20,825 nucleotides of DNA from an uncultured Blautia sp. (GTDB taxonomy: Bacteria > Bacillota > Clostridia > Lachnospirales > Lachnospiraceae): positions 1 to 20,825 of the forward strand of contig CAKRMK010000046.1 in NCBI GenBank assembly GCA_934364795.1, given 5' to 3'. The position numbers and the translations under genes are program-made. Shown one piece after another: positions 1-6,821 of this stretch (the first letter of the stretch is position 1; every line of letters starts with the position of its first letter). The notes beneath the pieces were generated by a model that saw only the letters and a program-made list of their open reading frames with translations, searched no databases and was not told the DNA's origin.

Positions 1-261
1 TGTGAAATTGCACAGAAACATGGTAAATCAGTGGCACAGATTGTTTTAAGATGGCTTGTGCTAAGAGGAATTGTTCCTGTTGTGAAGTCGGCAAATCCTA
101 TAAGGATGAGGGAAAATCTGGATATTTTTGATTTTGTCTTGGCTGAAGAAGAGATGAAACAGATAGCGACACTGGATACCGGACATACCTATGCAACCGC
201 ACGTAATACAGGAAAAGCAGTGACAGAATTTTTGGAAAAAGCAAATCAGTATCATGTATAG
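1..261 (+). CDS. Aldo-keto reductase, C-terminal part (5' end outside window)
   Basis: The reading frame is open from the first base and ends with TAG at 259-261, leaving 86 residues of the C-terminal third of an AKR of the 2,5-diketogluconate reductase-like group. Visible family marks are the AQIVLRW helix, the VVKSANPIRMREN cofactor loop and the LDIFDF motif that precedes the final helices. The loop keeps both the Lys-Ser and the later Arg that in this family contact the 2'-phosphate of NADPH, so NADPH use is likely. The catalytic tetrad lies upstream of the window and cannot be checked. A GTG at 31 is in frame but is internal, not the start. The substrate is unknown. The gene is followed 51 bases later by a hairpin that also follows the last AKR of the window. 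Confidence 0.9.
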   Translation, partial: CEIAQKHGKSVAQIVLRWLVLRGIVPVVKSANPIRMRENLDIFDFVLAEEEMKQIATLDTGHTYATARNTGKAVTEFLEKANQYHV

Positions 262-312
262 AGAGTTTTGAAGGGAAGAAAAAAATTTTAGGAACAGATC
301 TGGAATATCCAA

Positions 313-377
313 AACAGCGTGGCCATTTATGTAGATAACATTAGCCACGCTGTTAACTTGTTTACAGTTCAAGTGAA
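313..377. repeat. Hairpin-plus-tail repeat, left copy
   Basis: AACAGCGTGGC (313-323) pairs perfectly with GCCACGCTGTT (344-354) around a 20-base loop. The tail 355-377 matches the right-hand copy at 20723-20745 in 21 of 23 bases. Read leftward, the tail encodes Ser-Leu-Glu-Leu-stop (stop at 362-364), the same ending as the partial gene at 20730-20825. Here an in-frame stop lies only seven codons upstream of that ending, so the gene is absent and only its 3' edge remains. No run of T follows either arm, so a classic intrinsic terminator is unlikely. The rest of 262-425 shows no gene. Confidence 0.75.
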
Positions 378-425
378 ATCCAACTTTATATCATATATGA
401 ACTGAGTATCAAAACCATTTTATAA

Positions 426-1220
426 TTATGCTTCAAATAATCTGTGGTAAAACTGCTTTTTAAATTCTTCGTAATCCATGCCTGTGTATTCGTCATACAG
501 TTTTTTACAAATATGATCTGCAGGATAGCAAACTTTATCTTTTCCATCTGTTACAGCTTCCCAGACAGTCTGGGCTGCTTCTTCAGGTCCTGGGACTTCT
601 TCATTTCCATCCAAAAGGTAATCATTCTGATGCTTCGCAGGCTCCTCATAACCTTCTCTGTCGTTGATCGGAGTCTGGAAATTTGTGTTCGTACCGCCCG
701 GAATCAATACTTTTGCCTCAACACCATATGGTTTTAATTCATAATACAAAGTTTCCATCATACTCTGCTGTGCACGCTTTGCTGCACCATATACGCCATC
801 TCTTGGCAGTGCGATGATAGCGGCAAGAGAAGTGGTTGTAAGAATCATACCGGATCTTCTTTTTTTGAAGTATGGGATAAACTGCTGGGTGACAAAAATG
901 GTGCCAAATACATCCGTATCAAATAATTTTCTGATACCGTCTTCCGGAAGTCTTTCAAGCGGAGCCATCATGCCGTATCCTGCATTATTAAATAATACAT
1001 CGACATCGTATTCTGCTAAAGTCTCCTGGCAAACCTTCTTGATCTGCTCGCTGTCTGTGACATCCAGTTTTTTAATGACAACACCCGGAAGACTGGCAAG
1101 ATCATTGCCTTTTTCAGGGTTACGCATCGTTGCAATCACACGCCAGCCCTTATTGGAAAAGAATTTTGTTGTTTCTTTACCAATTCCTGAGGATGCACCG
1201 GTAATAAAAATTGTTTTCAT
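426..1220 (-). CDS. Short-chain dehydrogenase/reductase (classical SDR)
   Basis: A 264-residue NAD(P)-dependent oxidoreductase of the classical SDR family. The Rossmann motif TGASSGIG is at residues 7-14, NNAG at 78-81, and the catalytic Ser131, Tyr144 and Lys148 are in the usual order (YGAAK). The chosen start, ATG at 1218-1220, has GGTGGA about nine bases upstream; an upstream in-frame ATG adding 11 residues has no good ribosome site. Length is typical. The N-terminal pattern MKTIFITGASSGIG and the long C-terminal segment resemble many SDRs annotated as oxidoreductases of unknown substrate. The gene diverges from the LysR gene at 1330 and is probably its target. Substrate cannot be named. 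Confidence 0.93.
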   Translation of the reverse strand: MKTIFITGASSGIGKETTKFFSNKGWRVIATMRNPEKGNDLASLPGVVIKKLDVTDSEQIKKVCQETLAEYDVDVLFNNAGYGMMAPLERLPEDGIRKLFDTDVFGTIFVTQQFIPYFKKRRSGMILTTTSLAAIIALPRDGVYGAAKRAQQSMMETLYYELKPYGVEAKVLIPGGTNTNFQTPINDREGYEEPAKHQNDYLLDGNEEVPGPEEAAQTVWEAVTDGKDKVCYPADHICKKLYDEYTGMDYEEFKKQFYHRLFEA

Positions 1221-1264
1221 AGTTAATTCCACCTTTCTGAATACTATATACAAGGTTGCTTCTG

Positions 1265-1293
1265 CTTATATTTTATGGTAGTCTGTATGTTAA
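1265..1293 (-). promoter_or_regulatory. Promoter of the leftward SDR gene
   Basis: Read on the minus strand, TTAACA (1288-1293) and TATAAG (1265-1270) are separated by 17 bases and each differs from the sigma-A consensus by one base. The start point would lie near 1258, about 38 bases before the SDR start codon. The -35 box overlaps the left copy of the GTTAAGTAAA repeat. Confidence 0.6.
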
Positions 1294-1329
1294 GTAAATT
1301 ACAATTTTTAATTATATAGGTTAAGTAAA
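1289..1329 (+). promoter_or_regulatory. Paired GTTAAGTAAA repeats, candidate LysR operator
   Basis: GTTAAGTAAA occurs exactly at 1289-1298 and again at 1320-1329, 31 bases apart, which is close to three turns of DNA. The left copy covers the -35 box of the divergent SDR gene and the right copy abuts the LysR start codon. LysR-type regulators commonly bind two sites on one face of the helix in such divergent regions, so autoregulation plus control of the SDR gene is inferred. Confidence 0.4.
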
Positions 1330-2199
1330 ATGTTAAATAATAATTTGAGAATTTTTTATGTTGTTGCAGAACAGAAAAGTATTACAGCAGCCGCTGAAGT
1401 ATTGTATATTTCAGCCCCAGCTGTCAGCCAGGCAGTGAAAGCACTTGAAAAGAAACTTGATACAAAGTTATTTATTCGTAATAGACGAGCCGGGATAATG
1501 CTTACGCCTGTTGGAGAGCAGATATTTCAATTTACCGGGCAAATGTTATCTCTGGAAGAACAAATATTTCAGACGATCCATAAAGAAAAAGGACTTCTTT
1601 CCGGTACTGTGCGTATTGGTGCAATCCCAACTGTTACAGGTACAATATTGGCAAAGCCGATTGCAGCTTTTCGCAGACTGTATCCAGGTATTCATATTGA
1701 TATTCAGGAGGGAACTCCGAATGATATTGTACATATGGTTGAATGTGCAATGGTAGATTTTGCAATTTCTGCAAATCCATTTGGAAATATGGAAGCAAAA
1801 ACACTTATTGAAGATGAAATGATTGCGATTCTTCCTCCTGATATGGATTTTGTACAGAAACTTGATTTAAAAGAAAATATGGAAGGTTTTGTTTTGACAA
1901 AAGCCGCGGCAGAAACTTTAAGTGAACAGACAAGACATCTGATCCACTTAAACTTACATAGAAATTTTATTGTACAAGATACAGAAACTGTAGTGAGATT
2001 TGTAATGGCTGGAAATGGTATCGGAATCGTGTCACGTTTTGCTTTAAATGCTGTTCCGAATGAGTTGGTTCGATGCAATATTACTCCGTTGGTTCGAATA
2101 AAAATTGGTATTGTTACTCGTGATTTTGCGGATTTGTCGCCAGCTGCAAAAGCGTTTGTCCGAATGTTGGAAGCTATCATCTCAGAACAATTAGAATAA
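1330..2199 (+). CDS. LysR-family transcriptional regulator
   Basis: A 289-residue LysR-type regulator. Residues 4-62 form the winged helix-turn-helix, with the typical AAAEVLYISAPAVSQAVKALE helix pair region around 20-41 and the following LFIRNRR...LTPVGE segment. Residues from about 90 on fit the two-lobed periplasmic-binding-like effector domain (SGTVRIGAIPTV at its first strand). The start at 1330 is preceded by only a weak ribosome site (AGG nine bases upstream). It is transcribed away from the SDR gene and ends at a strong terminator, so it is probably monocistronic. By position it should control the SDR gene and itself. The inducer cannot be inferred. Confidence 0.94.
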   Translation: MLNNNLRIFYVVAEQKSITAAAEVLYISAPAVSQAVKALEKKLDTKLFIRNRRAGIMLTPVGEQIFQFTGQMLSLEEQIFQTIHKEKGLLSGTVRIGAIPTVTGTILAKPIAAFRRLYPGIHIDIQEGTPNDIVHMVECAMVDFAISANPFGNMEAKTLIEDEMIAILPPDMDFVQKLDLKENMEGFVLTKAAAETLSEQTRHLIHLNLHRNFIVQDTETVVRFVMAGNGIGIVSRFALNAVPNELVRCNITPLVRIKIGIVTRDFADLSPAAKAFVRMLEAIISEQLE

Positions 2200-2220
2200 G
2201 GTTAGAATGATTCAGATTCA

Positions 2221-2257
2221 AAAAAAGGCAGTGCAAAATCAAGACACTGCCTTTTTT
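2221..2257. terminator. Bidirectional intrinsic terminator
   Basis: AAAAAAGGCAGTG (2221-2233) pairs over 13 bases with CACTGCCTTTTTT (2245-2257) around an 11-base loop. A T-run follows the GC stem on both strands, so it can end the rightward LysR transcript and the leftward TetR transcript that converge here. Confidence 0.9.
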
Positions 2258-2273
2258 AATGAAGAATTCTGTA

Positions 2274-2858
2274 TTATATAGGCATACTATATTCAACAAG
2301 TCCATTGACTCCGGAACACAACAGCCTATTGGATATGTCAATGATTTCTTCTAAAGGTATTTTTTTACCATCAGCCACCCATCTGCGGTACATTTCCACG
2401 CCGGCACTCTGAATAAATCCCAACAGGATGTTTTGTTTTAAAGGATCTAATAGCTGAAGCCAGGTGGATTTTTCCCAGGTAGTATGGATTACATTTCCGA
2501 CCATTTGATTTCGGATATAGCTATAACTTCCACTGCAGGTTATTTTTTCATATGCCAATCCTTTCTCAACAGAGTATAGAAAAAATTCTCGATTGATCTT
2601 ATCTAATTCCTCCGGCACACGGTAATCTGCAATACGTTCCAGATACTCCTGTGTCATAATGTCCTGCAACTCTGTCAGGAGGGAATCTAATGTTTCATAG
2701 TATCGGTAAAAGGTTTTCTTGTTGATTCGAGCTCGTTCACATAGCTCTTTGACCGTGATTTTTTCATAATCCATCTCACAAATCATTTTCTCGAAAGTGG
2801 AATGTATTGCTTCAACTGTTTTTTGTACACGCAAATCTTCTGTTCCATTTAATAACAT
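2274..2858 (-). CDS. TetR-family transcriptional regulator
   Basis: A 194-residue regulator with an N-terminal TetR DNA-binding domain. The helix-turn-helix lies at about residues 34-53 (ITVKELCERARINKKTFYRY), including the TFYRYY signature. The C-terminal part resembles the TetR C-terminal domain found in DhaS-like or AcrR-like clostridial regulators, with no recognisable ligand signature. The start codon at 2856-2858 has GGAGG about eight bases upstream. It diverges from the leader/MATE operon across a 206-base control region that holds two inverted repeats, so repression of the MATE, flavodoxin and AKR genes, and of itself, is the natural inference. It ends at the shared terminator with the LysR gene. 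Confidence 0.93.
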   Translation of the reverse strand: MLLNGTEDLRVQKTVEAIHSTFEKMICEMDYEKITVKELCERARINKKTFYRYYETLDSLLTELQDIMTQEYLERIADYRVPEELDKINREFFLYSVEKGLAYEKITCSGSYSYIRNQMVGNVIHTTWEKSTWLQLLDPLKQNILLGFIQSAGVEMYRRWVADGKKIPLEEIIDISNRLLCSGVNGLVEYSMPI

Positions 2859-2902
2859 TTTTTCCCTCCAAATTTTATGTTAAGCAACTCTTTTATAAGA
2901 AA

Positions 2903-2918
2903 AGTGGCATATTCCACT
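2903..2918. promoter_or_regulatory. Inverted repeat AGTGG-N6-CCACT, candidate TetR operator
   Basis: AGTGGCATATTCCACT is a 16-base near-palindrome with an ATAT centre. It lies 45 bases upstream of the TetR start codon and about 20 bases upstream of the MATE -35 box. Size and position fit a TetR-family operator, but nothing ties it to this regulator except proximity. Confidence 0.4.
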
Positions 2919-2937
2919 ATTTCCAAAATACTGCCCG

Positions 2938-2967
2938 TTGTTTTTTATTTTCAAATAGAATTATAAT
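2938..2967 (+). promoter_or_regulatory. Promoter of the MATE/flavodoxin/AKR operon
   Basis: TTGTTT (2938-2943) and a consensus TATAAT (2962-2967) are 18 bases apart on the plus strand. Transcription would start near 2974, giving a leader of about 90 bases to the first start codon at 3065. Confidence 0.6.
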
Positions 2968-2981
2968 GCCCATATAAGAAA

Positions 2982-3001
2982 TAAGCAACCTAAGTTGCAT
3001 A
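2982..3001. promoter_or_regulatory. Inverted repeat GCAAC-CTAA-GTTGC downstream of the -10 box
   Basis: TAAGCAACCTAAGTTGCATA contains a perfect five-base inverted repeat (2985-2989 with 2994-2998) plus matching outer TA pairs. The half-site TAAGCAAC (2982-2989) recurs at 2881-2888 beside the TetR start. The site sits 15 bases after the -10 box, where a bound repressor would block transcription, so it is a second candidate TetR operator. Confidence 0.45.
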
Positions 3002-3064
3002 ACGAAAATGTAGCATGGTTGTAGATAAAAGTCAAGAAAATAAAAATATATGGAGGTAGTAGTC

Positions 3065-3115
3065 ATGGAATATATAGCATGGAATATTGGCAGAGGAGAA
3101 AGTAATTATGAGTAG
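3065..3115 (+). CDS. 16-residue leader peptide overlapping the MATE start
   Basis: ATG at 3065 opens a short frame, MEYIAWNIGRGESNYE, ending with TAG at 3113-3115. It has a strong ribosome site (GGAGGT, about ten bases upstream), better placed than many full genes here. Its last codons overlap the MATE start codon at 3108 and its coding sequence contains the MATE ribosome site (GAGGAG, 3093-3098). Ribosomes ending here would be in position to restart on the MATE gene, so translational coupling or leader control is plausible. The peptide matches no family I recognise. A chance short frame is possible. Confidence 0.4.
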   Translation: MEYIAWNIGRGESNYE

Positions 3116-4487
3116 AAATGAAGAAGTAACAGCTTTGCAGGAAAATGAAATGGGGACGCTTCCCGTGGGAAAACTTTTACGAAAAATGGCCCTTCCATTG
3201 ATTTTTTCCATGTTTGTGCAGGTACTGTACGGTCTGGTAGACAGTATGTATGTGGCACAGATTGGTGATTCGGCACTTACGGCAATTTCCCTTTGTATGC
3301 CGGTGCAGTATCTGGTACTTGGTGTCGGGATCGGAATCGGTGTGGGTGTCAATTCGGTTCTGTCGAAGAAGCTGGGAGAAAAGGATGAACATGGTGTGAA
3401 TCGAGCTGCAGGAAACGGCTTTGTACTGGTATGGATCGTATCCATTCTCTTTATCATTATGGGGCTGTTTGCAATAGAACCGTTCTATCGGATACAGACA
3501 GATATTCCGGAAGTGCTTGATATGAGCATTTCCTATAGTCGGATTATCAGTATTATTTCTTTTGCGGCATTACATGAGGTACTTATGGAACGGCTTTTGT
3601 CAGCTACCGGAAAAGCAAACCTTACGATGATACCGATGCTGACAGGTGCGGTAACAAATATCATTCTTGATCCAATCATGATTTTTGGGTGGTTCGGATG
3701 CCCGGCCTTTGGTATTGCAGGTGCGGCTTATGCAACCGTTATCGCACAGGCAGTTGCTGCATTGGTTGCTTTGTCGTTGAATCTGAAATTCAATAAAGAT
3801 GTGAAGTTCGAAGCCGGTGGCTTCGTCCCGAATGGCGGTATTATTGCCGAAATTTTGAAAGTAGGAATCCCGGTTGCATTGTCACAAAGTCTGATTTCAG
3901 TACTTGCTTTTGGCATGAATAATATTCTGCTTTCTCTTTCAGCAGTAGCACCTGGGATATATGTCATTTATATTCGTTTGCAGAGCTTTGTAATTATGCC
4001 GGCAAGCGGTATGAGTACAGCGGGTATTTCTATCATTGCTTACAATTATGGTGCAGGAAATAAAGAGAGAATCATGGAAACTTTAAAAAAGAGCATTGTG
4101 GTAAATCTAATTGTTGCCGTTGTAGGTATGATAGTGTTTCTGGCGGTGCCGGAATTGCTGCTTGCAATGTTTAACGCCTCAGATGCTGTTTTGAAAATCG
4201 GTGTTCCGGCACTCCGCATTATTGCAGCTTCCCTGCTTTTGACTACTACAACACAGATTCTGACAGGTTTTTTGCAGGCGTTGGGACGTGGCACGGACAG
4301 CTTTGTCATTGCAATTACACAGGCAGTATTTCTTCTGCTTGCAGCGTGGCTATTGTCGCTGACAGGCAGTGCGGTATTGGTATGGCTGGCATTTCCGATT
4401 ATGGAGGTGCTTCGATTTATCATAGGAGTATTCCTTGTAAATAGAACATATAAAAATCAGATTATGAAATTGGAGGTAGCAGAATGA
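3108..4487 (+). CDS. MATE-family efflux transporter (first copy)
   Basis: A 459-residue inner-membrane exporter of the multidrug and toxic compound extrusion family, which exchanges organic compounds for Na+ or H+. About 12 hydrophobic segments are visible. The family signature near the N terminus is present (ALPLIFSMFVQVLYGLVDSMYVAQIG, about residues 28-53), as are the second-half helices after PNGGIIAEILKVGIPVALSQ. I chose ATG at 3108 because GAGGAG lies nine bases upstream; a TTG seven codons earlier is less likely. The gene ends in ATGA, overlapping the flavodoxin start by four bases. Its place beside TetR and redox genes suggests export of a toxic substrate or reduction product; the compound is unknown. 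Confidence 0.93.
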   Translation: MSRNEEVTALQENEMGTLPVGKLLRKMALPLIFSMFVQVLYGLVDSMYVAQIGDSALTAISLCMPVQYLVLGVGIGIGVGVNSVLSKKLGEKDEHGVNRAAGNGFVLVWIVSILFIIMGLFAIEPFYRIQTDIPEVLDMSISYSRIISIISFAALHEVLMERLLSATGKANLTMIPMLTGAVTNIILDPIMIFGWFGCPAFGIAGAAYATVIAQAVAALVALSLNLKFNKDVKFEAGGFVPNGGIIAEILKVGIPVALSQSLISVLAFGMNNILLSLSAVAPGIYVIYIRLQSFVIMPASGMSTAGISIIAYNYGAGNKERIMETLKKSIVVNLIVAVVGMIVFLAVPELLLAMFNASDAVLKIGVPALRIIAASLLLTTTTQILTGFLQALGRGTDSFVIAITQAVFLLLAAWLLSLTGSAVLVWLAFPIMEVLRFIIGVFLVNRTYKNQIMKLEVAE

Positions 4488-5008
4488 ACAAGAAAGTATT
4501 GATTGCGTATTTTTCCCATGAGGGAGAAGCTTATGCAGGAGGAAAAATTGTTACTCTTGAAATCGGTAATACAAGAGTAGCGGCTCAGATGATGGAGGAT
4601 ATGACAGGAGCTGATGTATTCCGTATTGAGACCGTAAAGCCTTATCCATATGACCACATGGAAACTGTGAAGCTTGCACAGAAGGAGCAGAAAGAAAATG
4701 CCAGACCGGAACTGAAAGGAAATGAGATCAATATAGAATCTTATGATACTATCATCCTTGGTTATCCGAATTGGTGGAACACTATGCCAATGGCTGTATT
4801 CTCGTTCCTGGAGAGCCATGATTTTGCTGGAAAAACGATTCTTCCACTCTGCACTCATGAGGGAAGTGGAATGGGACACAGTGAGGCCGACATCAAGGCA
4901 GTATGCCCGGATGCAAGAGTTGAAAGAGGTCTTGCAATCACTGGCTGCAAAGTAAGCAAGGCAGGAAAAAATATTGAAAAATGGCTTACCTCGGCGGGGC
5001 TAATGTAA
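4484..5008 (+). CDS. Flavodoxin, long-loop (Flavodoxin_4-like) type
   Basis: A 174-residue FMN-binding flavodoxin-fold protein, probably cytoplasmic. The first strand and phosphate loop read LIAYFSHEGEAY with the GNT element delayed to residues 28-30, a spacing typical of the Flavodoxin_4 group, not of short-chain flavodoxins. GYPNWWNTMP (93-102) and CTHEGSG (123-129) form the flavin-flanking loops. Members are usually electron carriers or NAD(P)H-dependent flavin or quinone reductases. The start overlaps the MATE stop (ATGA) behind GGAGGT, so the two are translationally coupled. The next gene is an AKR, a pairing repeated twice more in the window. The electron partner is not known. Confidence 0.92.
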   Translation: MNKKVLIAYFSHEGEAYAGGKIVTLEIGNTRVAAQMMEDMTGADVFRIETVKPYPYDHMETVKLAQKEQKENARPELKGNEINIESYDTIILGYPNWWNTMPMAVFSFLESHDFAGKTILPLCTHEGSGMGHSEADIKAVCPDARVERGLAITGCKVSKAGKNIEKWLTSAGLM

Positions 5009-5057
5009 CAAAGTACTTTATATAAACAACTAACATATAAAAATGGAGGAAAATAAC

Positions 5058-5912
5058 ATGAAACAGACTTATGTAACTTTGAATGATGGAAACAAAATCC
5101 CACAGTTTGGTCTTGGAGTTTATATGATTCCAGGTGACGATAACACGAAGGCAGCATGCCTGGAAGCATTTCGTGCAGGCTACCGCCATATAGACATCGC
5201 TCATGCCTATCAGAACGAGCGTGGTGTTGGAGCGGCTGTAAAAGAAAGTGGAATTCCACGTGAGGAAATCTGGATTACCACAAAACTGTGGCCAAGCGAG
5301 TATGGTGAAGGAAAAACAGCAGAGGCAATCGATAAAATGCTGTCCCGACTGGACACCGGCTACATCGACCTGCTTCTTCTGCATCAGCAGTTTGGTGATT
5401 ATATTGGGGCATGGAAGGATATGGAGAAAGCGGTTGCCGCAGGTAAGGTAAAATCCATTGGAATCAGTAATTTTGAGTCAGAGCGTTTGGAGGAGCTTCT
5501 TGATGCCGCAACAATCAAGCCGTCTGTCCTGCAGGTGGAGTGCCATCCGTATTATCAGCAGACACAGTTGAAAGAGCGAATTGCAAAATATGGGACAGTG
5601 ATCGAAAGCTGGTATCCGATCGGACATGGTGATAAAGATTTATTGAACGAGCCTATATTTACAGAGCTTGCAGAAAAATATGGCAAAAACAATGTGCAGA
5701 TCATCCTGCGTTGGCATATTCAGGAGGGAACGATCGTATTCCCGAAATCTACAAATCCGAAGCATATTCAGGACAATATCGACATTTTTGATTTTGAACT
5801 GACAGCGGAGGAAATGGAGCGTATCCGTGCTTTGGACAAGGGTATTCGCTTCTTCAACATGAGCCTTGAGGAGCAGGAGGCACATTTGAGTGGATTTACT
5901 CCTGCAGATTAA
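5058..5912 (+). CDS. Aldo-keto reductase, 2,5-diketogluconate reductase-like
   Basis: A 284-residue NAD(P)H-dependent carbonyl reductase with the TIM-barrel AKR fold. The catalytic tetrad is complete: Asp46 and Tyr51 (DIAHAYQNERGVG), Lys76 (TTKLWPSEYG) and His109 (LLLLHQQ). The substrate-loop motif QVECHPYYQQ and the cofactor loop FPKSTNPKH (Lys230, Ser231, His236) are present; the position usually held by Arg is His. ATG at 5058 has GGAGG nine bases upstream, preferred over ATG at 5043, which overlaps that site. It follows the flavodoxin by 49 bases and probably shares its transcript. The substrate is likely a small aldehyde, ketone or methylglyoxal-like carbonyl, but this is inferred from the family only. 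Confidence 0.94.
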   Translation: MKQTYVTLNDGNKIPQFGLGVYMIPGDDNTKAACLEAFRAGYRHIDIAHAYQNERGVGAAVKESGIPREEIWITTKLWPSEYGEGKTAEAIDKMLSRLDTGYIDLLLLHQQFGDYIGAWKDMEKAVAAGKVKSIGISNFESERLEELLDAATIKPSVLQVECHPYYQQTQLKERIAKYGTVIESWYPIGHGDKDLLNEPIFTELAEKYGKNNVQIILRWHIQEGTIVFPKSTNPKHIQDNIDIFDFELTAEEMERIRALDKGIRFFNMSLEEQEAHLSGFTPAD

Positions 5913-5978
5913 TGAGGTAAATACGAAAAGTGTTCCCTGATAATCCTATTAGCACATGACGGAAGGAGAAACTTTTTT

Positions 5979-6812
5979 ATGATGAAAGAAGTTATGATTT
6001 GGGCAGGTGCCGGGCAGATTGGAATGGCGATTGCCAGAAGAATGGGCTACGGTATGAAAATCGTGGTGGGCGATAAGAAGATAGAAAATGCCCAGGCGAT
6101 AGCAAAAACGATGGAGGCGGCGGGATTTGATGTCCTGCCTATGGAAATGGATCTGTCAAGCAGGGAGTCTATCCGGCATTTTATAAATGAAGCACAGAAA
6201 TACGGGGGAATTAAAATGCTGGTGAATGCGGCAGGTGTTTCACCATCGCAGGCACCAATTGAAGCTATTTTAAAAGTCGATCTTTATGGAACGGCAGTTC
6301 TGCTTGAGGAGGTTGGCAAGGTCATTGCACCTGGCGGTGTTGGTGTGACCATTTCCAGTCAGAGCGGTCATCGTATGAAACAGCTTACACAGGAGGAAGA
6401 TGCGCTGCTTGCCTGCACACCAACGGAAGAATTGTTACAGCTTCCTATGCTGCAGCCGGAAAATATCGAAGATACTCTCCATGCTTACCAGATTGCAAAG
6501 CGCTGTAATGAAAAGCGTGTGATGGCAGAGTCGGTAAAATGGGGAGAAAAGGGAGCGAGGATCAATTCCATTTCGCCCGGTATCATTGTCACTCCGTTGG
6601 CATTGGATGAGTTTGCCGGTCCTCGTGGTGATTTTTATAAAAATATGTTTGCCAAGTGTCCGGCAGGACGTCCGGGAACAGCGGATGAGGTGGCAAATGT
6701 GGCAGAACTGTTGATGAGTGATAAAGGAGCGTTTATCACCGGGGCAGATTATCTGATTGATGGCGGAGCGACTGCAAGTTATTTTTATGGACCGTTGAAG
6801 CCACAGGAGTAA
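5979..6812 (+). CDS. SDR-family oxidoreductase with GAGQIG nucleotide motif
   Basis: A 277-residue short-chain dehydrogenase/reductase. The nucleotide motif is GAGQIG (residues 10-15) in place of the usual TGxxxGIG, so the glycine pattern is shifted. NAAG is at 83-86, Ser126/Ser127 precede the active site, and Tyr170-x-x-x-Lys174 is intact (HAYQIAKRC). SISPGIIVTPL (197-207) and the C-terminal FITGADYLIDGG are standard SDR features. An extra segment between the Ser and Tyr (about 131-165, including ACTPTEELLQLPML) is longer than in most members. The start is supported by AAGGAGA ten bases upstream. Its stop is nine bases before the next AKR, so the two are probably cotranscribed. Substrate unknown. 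Confidence 0.93.
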   Translation: MMKEVMIWAGAGQIGMAIARRMGYGMKIVVGDKKIENAQAIAKTMEAAGFDVLPMEMDLSSRESIRHFINEAQKYGGIKMLVNAAGVSPSQAPIEAILKVDLYGTAVLLEEVGKVIAPGGVGVTISSQSGHRMKQLTQEEDALLACTPTEELLQLPMLQPENIEDTLHAYQIAKRCNEKRVMAESVKWGEKGARINSISPGIIVTPLALDEFAGPRGDFYKNMFAKCPAGRPGTADEVANVAELLMSDKGAFITGADYLIDGGATASYFYGPLKPQE

Positions 6813-6821
6813 GCAGGAAAT

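Noticed and set aside
313..354. The hairpin as an intrinsic terminator for the partial AKR
   Set aside because: No T-run follows on either strand in this copy or in the right copy. The conserved tail and covarying stem suggest another role.
444..737. Open frames on the strand opposite the SDR gene (also 814-1281)
   Set aside because: They lie wholly inside a well-supported SDR gene in antisense, lack ribosome sites and have translations with no protein-like motifs.
3087..3107. TTG at 3087 as the first MATE start
   Set aside because: It lies before the ribosome site GAGGAG (3093-3098) that correctly serves ATG 3108, and adds seven residues not typical of the family.
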